Of a DNA stretch of 56,251 nucleotides, positions 51,378 through 56,251 are shown piece by piece. This DNA comes from an uncultured Clostridia bacterium (GTDB lineage: Bacteria; Bacillota; Clostridia; Christensenellales; UBA1242): positions 1-56,251 of the forward strand of contig CALVMJ010000005.1 of the NCBI GenBank assembly GCA_944345365.1, written 5' to 3'. A model generated the notes under the pieces. The model saw only the letters and a program-made list of their open reading frames with translations, did no database searches and was not told the origin of the DNA. The stretch's first letter is position 1. Every line of letters starts with the position of its first letter. Made by a program: the position numbers and the translations under genes.

Positions 51378-52052
51378 ATGATGAGTTTAATTGCCTTTTT
51401 TTGTGTGCTTGGAGCTTGCTTGACTCTTTGTGGAGTCTCTGCTTTTAAGGTGCAAAGAGATAAACTTTTAATATATGTAACATTAAAGGGTCTTGCTATT
51501 TTATCCATATTGACATTTGCAGTTACTTGCGCTAATTTGGCATCAAATATGCAAGGGACTACTCTTTTTATCTTACTTGGAATATCTTTTCAAATATTTT
51601 CAGCCATAGTTTCAATTTTGCCAACAAAAAATGATTTGTTCGCTCCGCTATATCAGGCGCTTGACCTAGGAACAGCTTTGTGTTTGGCTTTTGCTGGATT
51701 ATTATTGACATCGCTTTCCCCTTTTGGACTTCCAATTGGGCTTGGAGTGGGGATAATTGCAAGTTTAATAATAATCTTAGTAAAAAAATCTTTCAACTGG
51801 AAAGTTGATATTTCAAAATATGGTTGTTTTTCATTTGCTGTTGCTTTGCTTGGACAAGTTGTAGTTATATTAATTAATTCTCAATCTATTCAAAGTATAA
51901 TTTTTGGTATTGGGAGTGTATTATTCTTTGCATACATTATTCTAAAAAACTTCTTTTTAGAAGAAAATAAAAAAGTTTTAATATCAAAAAATTTATTATA
52001 TTACCTGTCATTATTGACAATAGTTTCTTCCATTTTCCTTTATATCTATTAA
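51378..52052 (+). CDS. Polytopic membrane protein, possibly YhhN/lysoplasmalogenase-like
   Basis: A 224-aa protein with about eight hydrophobic segments and very short loops. Size, number of spans and the final GIGSVLFFAYIILKNFF recall YhhN-family proteins (TMEM86-type lysoplasmalogenases), which end in a similar helix. The expected GD and SD motifs of that family are not obvious, so the call is tentative. There is no ribosome site before either ATG (51378, 51381), in line with a leaderless mRNA. A terminator follows directly. Confidence 0.6.
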   Translation: MMSLIAFFCVLGACLTLCGVSAFKVQRDKLLIYVTLKGLAILSILTFAVTCANLASNMQGTTLFILLGISFQIFSAIVSILPTKNDLFAPLYQALDLGTALCLAFAGLLLTSLSPFGLPIGLGVGIIASLIIILVKKSFNWKVDISKYGCFSFAVALLGQVVVILINSQSIQSIIFGIGSVLFFAYIILKNFFLEENKKVLISKNLLYYLSLLTIVSSIFLYIY

Positions 52053-52089
52053 AAAGGCAATATAAACCAAAATTTTAATGCCTTTTTTT
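52051..52089 (+). terminator. Terminator after the 51378-52052 gene
   Basis: AAAAAGGCA / TGCCTTTTT with a 19-nt loop and T-run; the stop codon overlaps its left flank. Confidence 0.75.
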
Positions 52090-52099
52090 TATTTTTTTC

Positions 52100-52128
52100 T
52101 TGACATTTTTAAAGAAATGGCATATAAT
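52100..52128 (+). promoter_or_regulatory. Promoter of the initiator tRNA gene
   Basis: Perfect TTGACA (52100-52105), 17 nt, perfect TATAAT (52123-52128); the tRNA starts 21 nt later. Confidence 0.92.
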
Positions 52129-52148
52129 ATATGAGTATTAACGAATGT

Positions 52149-52225
<77 letters not shown>

Positions 52226-52227
52226 GT

Positions 52228-52570
52228 AACCGGAAGACATCCGGTTTTTTTATTGAGGGAGGGAGTGGTTTGAAGCACGACCTCTTAGTGAGCCTAAGCG
52301 AACGAGCGGTCCTTTAAAGCTTCAAGCCCTACTCCAAGAGCCACTAACCGGAAGACATCCGGTTTTTTTTATTGAGGGAGGGGGGGGGTGAAGCACGACC
52401 TCTTAGTGAGCCTAAGCGAACGAGCGGTCCTTTAAAGCTTCAAGCCCTACTCCAAGAGCCACTAACCGGAAGACCTCCGGTTTTTTTATTGAGGGAGGGG
52501 ATTGAAGGACGACCTCTTAGTGAGCCTAAGCGAACGAGCGGTCTTTTAAAGCTTCAAGCCCTAATGCAAG
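52228..52570 (+). repeat. Three 118-bp tandem repeats derived from the tRNA tail and terminator
   Basis: Units start at 52228, 52346 and 52464 (AACCGGAAGA...). Each holds a terminator hairpin ACCGGA/TCCGGT with T-run, a GAGGGAGGG spacer, and an imperfect cruciform: outer stem GGAGT...TTTGAAGC / GCTTCAA...ACTCC, inner GACC/GGTC and CTTAG-TGAGC-CTAAG. Each unit ends in GCTTCAAGCCCTACTCC-AAGAGCCA, which resembles the tRNA T-arm/acceptor end GGTTCAAATCCTACTCCCGC-AACCA. Units 1 and 2 are near-identical; unit 3 has lost the 5' arm and the CCA part. The open frame across it is a by-product of the repeats. Confidence 0.9.
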
Positions 52571-52597
52571 AATTAAATAAATACATAATACTTCATA

Positions 52598-52638
52598 AAA
52601 AAAGCTTATGGGTTTAAAATACCATAAGCTTTTTTTTA
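52598..52638. terminator. Bidirectional terminator between repeat array and the 52645 gene
   Basis: AAAAAAGCTTATGG / CCATAAGCTTTTTT, 14-bp stem with 10-nt loop, usable on both strands. Confidence 0.85.
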
Positions 52639-52644
52639 GTTTTT

Positions 52645-52971
52645 TTATAGATCTCTGCCATCTTTTTTCGATTCCTTTATTGGAGGCAAAAAACTTGTTC
52701 CAAATTTAACCTTAATAATTTTTGCATTATCGTACCTATTTGAAATATAACTTTCAATAGATTGATTTTCTAGGTGTTTTTTTCCTGAATTTATTTCATC
52801 TTCTCTAATACTTAATATAACGCCTAATTTTTGTGTCCTTACATAGTACTCTCCTTCTGGAGTTTGATAGAAAAGAAAAATATTATTATCACATGTTTCA
52901 GGATCTTCTATATTTGGCATTTTTCTACTACTTAAACTGCTTATTTCTATGTATTTAATTTTATCTTTCAT
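52645..52971 (-). CDS. Hypothetical protein ending in RDL
   Basis: A 108-aa soluble protein behind AAAGGAG. No family recognised. Strand-rich middle part (IFLFYQTPEGEYYVRTQKLG, VILSIREDEI), then IIKVKFGTSFLPPIKE and a charged end KKDGRDL that fits the R-[D/T]-[L/I] pattern of four other unknown proteins in the window. Monocistronic with its own terminator. Confidence 0.7.
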   Translation of the reverse strand: MKDKIKYIEISSLSSRKMPNIEDPETCDNNIFLFYQTPEGEYYVRTQKLGVILSIREDEINSGKKHLENQSIESYISNRYDNAKIIKVKFGTSFLPPIKESKKDGRDL

Positions 52972-53054
52972 TTTTAGCTCCTTTTTTCTTATTAATACTT
53001 TGAGAGTATACCATCATTCCTCTCATTTGTCAATATGTAATTTTTTATTTTTTG

Positions 53055-53083
53055 TTGACTTTTTTTTTCAATATTAATATAAT
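53055..53083 (+). promoter_or_regulatory. Promoter of the glyS T-box transcript
   Basis: TTGACT (53055-53060), 17 nt, TATAAT (53078-53083). Confidence 0.85.
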
Positions 53084-53089
53084 ATAGAA

Positions 53090-53226
53090 AATAACAATGA
53101 AGGGGTTGGAATCCTGGAGTTATTCGCTTGTCGGCGAAAAGACAAAATAAGGCACTTTTTAGTGTGAATTAGGGTGGAACAGCGAAACAAACATCGCCCC
53201 TATGCAAAATTGCAGAGGGGTTTTTT
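53090..53226 (+). promoter_or_regulatory. Glycine-type T-box riboswitch with terminator
   Basis: The leader carries the T-box core AGGGTGGAACAGCG (53171-53184) and the terminator CCCCT-A-TGCA/TGCA-G-AGGGG with T6 (53197-53226). The tRNA-end-binding bases TGGA fit the UCCA end of tRNA-Gly (discriminator U). CACT-TTTT-AGTG (about 53154-53165) is stem III. TTGTC-GGCGAAAA-GACAA presents GGC, a possible Gly specifier. Only about 60 nt precede stem III, so Stem I must be much reduced. Uncharged tRNA-Gly would favour antitermination and glyS expression. Confidence 0.85.
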
Positions 53227-53263
53227 AATTCCCTCAATTAATTACAAAAAAGGAGAATAAATT

Positions 53264-54631
53264 ATGTCAAAATTAACAATGGAAAAACTTGTTTCACTTT
53301 GCAAAAACAGAGGCTTTGTCTTCCCTGGGAGTGAAATATATGGTGGCTTTGCCAACACTTGGGACTTTGGCCCTGTTGGAGTTGAACTGAAAAACAATGT
53401 GAAAAAAGCTTGGTGGAAGAGATTTGTGCAAGAAGATCCAAACACTTATGGAGTTGACGCAGCAATACTTATGAATCCAAAAGTTTGGGAGGCAAGTGGT
53501 CATGTTGCAAGTTTTGGAGATCCAAAAATGGACTGCAAAAAGTGTAAGCAAAGATTTCGTGCTGATACCTTAGTTGAAAATCACAGCAAAGGAAGTGTTA
53601 GTGCCGAGGCAATGACCAATGAGCAACTTGAAGAATATATTCAGTCTAACCATATAACTTGCCCTCATTGTGGTGGTTTCGACTGGACAGCAATCAGAAA
53701 ATTTAATCCTATGTTCACCACTTCAAGAGGGACTCTTGAAGAAGGTGCTGACACGGTTTATCTTAGACCAGAAACATGTCAGGGAGAATATGTAAATTTC
53801 TTAAATGTTCAAAGAACGGCTAGAGCAAAAATTCCTTTTGCTATTGCACAAATTGGAAAGTCTTTTAGAAATGAAATTACTCCGGGGAATTTCTTGTTTA
53901 GGACAATTGAATTCGAACAAATGGAGCTTCAAATGTTCTGCAAAGAGAGTGAATCTATGGAGATATACAATGATTACAAGGCAAGAGCCCTTAAATTCGT
54001 CGAGGATCTTGGCTTAAAATCGGAAAATTTAAGATATCACGATCACGACAAACTTGCTCACTACGCAAAAGCCGCTTGCGACATTCAATACAACTTCCCT
54101 ATTGGCTGGCAAGAACTTAATGGAATTCATCACAGGGGAACTTGGGATCTATCCAGACATCAAGAATTTTCGGGAAAATCAATGCTATACCTAGATCCTT
54201 TTACAAACGAAAAATTCCTGCCTAATGTAATTGAATATTCAATAGGTGCAGATAGATTAACTCTTGCTTTGCTTTGTGCAGCATATGAGGAAGAGGCGTT
54301 AGAAAACGATACAAGAATTGTTATGCATCTCCACCCTGCAATCGCTCCTTATAAAGTGGCAATTCTTCCTCTTCAAAAAAATCTTTCGCAAAAAGCAAAA
54401 GAGGTCTATGCGTCTCTTGCAAAAGATTTTATGTGTGATTACGATGAAGCAGGATCAATTGGGAAAAGATACAGAAGGCAAGATGAAATAGGAACTCCTT
54501 TCTGCGTGACAATTGACTTTGATACCCTTGAAGACGAAACGATTACAATAAGAGATCGGGATACAATGAAACAAGAAAGACTTAAAATTAACGAATTAAA
54601 CAACTACATTTCTCAAAAAATAAAATTCTAA
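53264..54631 (+). CDS. glyS: Glycine--tRNA ligase (homodimeric type)
   Basis: A 455-aa class II synthetase of the single-chain alpha2 type, not the bacterial GlyQS heterotetramer. It starts LVSLCKNRGFVFPGSEIYGG and has FGPVGVELKNNVKKAWWK (motif 1 region), a CKKC/CPHC insertion that may bind zinc, FRNEITPGNFLFRTIEFEQ (motif 2), IEYSIGADRLTLALL (motif 3) and a C-terminal anticodon-binding domain. AAAAGGAG site; controlled by the T-box upstream. Confidence 0.97.
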   Translation: MSKLTMEKLVSLCKNRGFVFPGSEIYGGFANTWDFGPVGVELKNNVKKAWWKRFVQEDPNTYGVDAAILMNPKVWEASGHVASFGDPKMDCKKCKQRFRADTLVENHSKGSVSAEAMTNEQLEEYIQSNHITCPHCGGFDWTAIRKFNPMFTTSRGTLEEGADTVYLRPETCQGEYVNFLNVQRTARAKIPFAIAQIGKSFRNEITPGNFLFRTIEFEQMELQMFCKESESMEIYNDYKARALKFVEDLGLKSENLRYHDHDKLAHYAKAACDIQYNFPIGWQELNGIHHRGTWDLSRHQEFSGKSMLYLDPFTNEKFLPNVIEYSIGADRLTLALLCAAYEEEALENDTRIVMHLHPAIAPYKVAILPLQKNLSQKAKEVYASLAKDFMCDYDEAGSIGKRYRRQDEIGTPFCVTIDFDTLEDETITIRDRDTMKQERLKINELNNYISQKIKF

Positions 54632-54694
54632 TATTGTATATAAATATTGTAAATTGATACAAAGCCAAATTACCTATTATAAAAAGAGCATATA

Positions 54695-54814
54695 TTACCA
54701 ATCGTAAATGTTGTGTGTATGACTTTTTATGTCATCATATTTATCAAAATACGACTTTTTAAACTTCTTGGTCTGTTCATTTTTTGATTTGTTATTCTTA
54801 ACTGTTTTATCCAT
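54695..54814 (-). CDS. Putative 39-aa basic protein
   Basis: A short frame MDKTVKNNKSKNEQTKKFKK continuing to HNIYDW, with GAGGTGG six nt before the ATG, the main support for it being real. It is strongly basic, without hydrophobic segment, and not recognised. A longer frame to 54880 has no site. It lies between glyS and the collagen-like gene. Confidence 0.4.
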   Translation of the reverse strand: MDKTVKNNKSKNEQTKKFKKSYFDKYDDIKSHTHNIYDW

Positions 54815-54873
54815 TTTTAGCCACCTCAATTTTGTAGAAAAATTATAACATATTATATTAAAATTCATTAAGA

Positions 54874-54906
54874 AAAACAAGTGGATATCCCACTTGTTTT
54901 TTTTCT
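54874..54906 (-). terminator. Terminator of the collagen-like gene
   Basis: ACAAGTGG / CCACTTGT with a 5-nt loop and flanking A- and T-runs; close to symmetrical, usable on both strands. Confidence 0.85.
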
Positions 54907-54911
54907 TAAAT

Positions 54912-56251
<1,340 letters not shown>

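Noticed and set aside
52228-52570. CRISPR-like array
   Set aside because: Only three units of 118 bp, contiguous and without unique spacers; each contains a terminator and a tRNA-like tail, so it is a tandem duplication, not a CRISPR.
52372-52617. 81-aa frame with Arg/Pro-rich repeats
   Set aside because: It arises from reading through two copies of the structured repeat; no ribosome site with normal spacing and no sense apart from the repeat.
53294-53551. Minus-strand frames within glyS
   Set aside because: Shadows of a well-conserved synthetase gene with T-box, ribosome site and full-length motifs.

Overview
The window is AT-rich bacterial chromosome. Strong AGGAGG-type ribosome sites, standard-code TGA and TAA stops, the rpmG-secE-nusG-rplK-rplA and rpsF-ssb-rpsR operons, a T-box leader, a SigH-type sigma factor, a SpoVB-like flippase, mini-RNase III and QueH all point to Bacillota, most likely an uncultured Clostridia lineage. 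A closer placement is not supported by what can be read here. No phage, insertion sequence, CRISPR array or conjugation module is complete in the window.

Layout. 1-420: tRNA-Glu on the minus strand, followed by structure-rich repeats that copy the tRNA 3' tail. 470-5770: a GPH-type sugar symporter, HU, signal peptidase I, QueH, several unknowns and an ArsR-type regulator. 5940-15960: a cell-surface block with a lone VirB2-like pilin, tRNA-Ser, a small membrane protein and a 2,760-residue Ig-like surface protein. 16000-18480: ribosomal protein/secE/nusG operon with a hairpin at the start of its leader. 18490-27930: unknowns, then argS, recR, ybaB, dnaX (tail in the -1 frame after a run of nine A), tpiA, pgk, dus and a SpoVB-like flippase, all on the minus strand. 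28000-32120: unknowns, rplI and alanine racemase. 32200-36750: prfA, a DUF1385-PrmC fusion, rpmE, rpsR, ssb and rpsF. 37285-39832: a two-gene insert (BspA-type LRR protein and a coiled-coil protein) between 36-bp direct repeats made from the 3' end of secA. 39820-42532: secA. 42860-51315: a 1,855-residue repeat protein, then ychF, mrnC, rlmB and sigH. 51340-54631: a possibly leaderless membrane gene, initiator tRNA-Met with a 3 x 118 bp tail-derived repeat array, and T-box-controlled glyS. 54690-56251: a 39-aa protein and the 3' part of a collagen-like gene that runs off the window.

How the genes work together. Most recognised genes serve translation (tRNAs, ArgRS, GlyRS, RF1 with its methylase PrmC, L1, L9, L11, L31, L33, S6, S18, RlmB, Dus, QueH), protein export (SecA, SecE, LepB) and DNA maintenance (DnaX, RecR, YbaB, SSB, HU). 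The accessory layer is envelope-oriented: pilin, giant Ig-like protein, LRR protein, collagen-like protein and a giant membrane protein.

Most unusual signals: (1) five unrelated hypothetical proteins end in R-[D/T]-[L/I]; (2) two tRNA genes are followed by inverted-repeat elements whose 3' arm imitates the tRNA tail; (3) a mini-island lies at the secA 3' end between exact direct repeats; (4) the giant 1,855-aa protein combines synuclein-like 11-mers, an internal NLQLFA motif, a duplicated ~410-aa domain and a possible internal start; (5) dnaX encodes its tau tail only through slippage.
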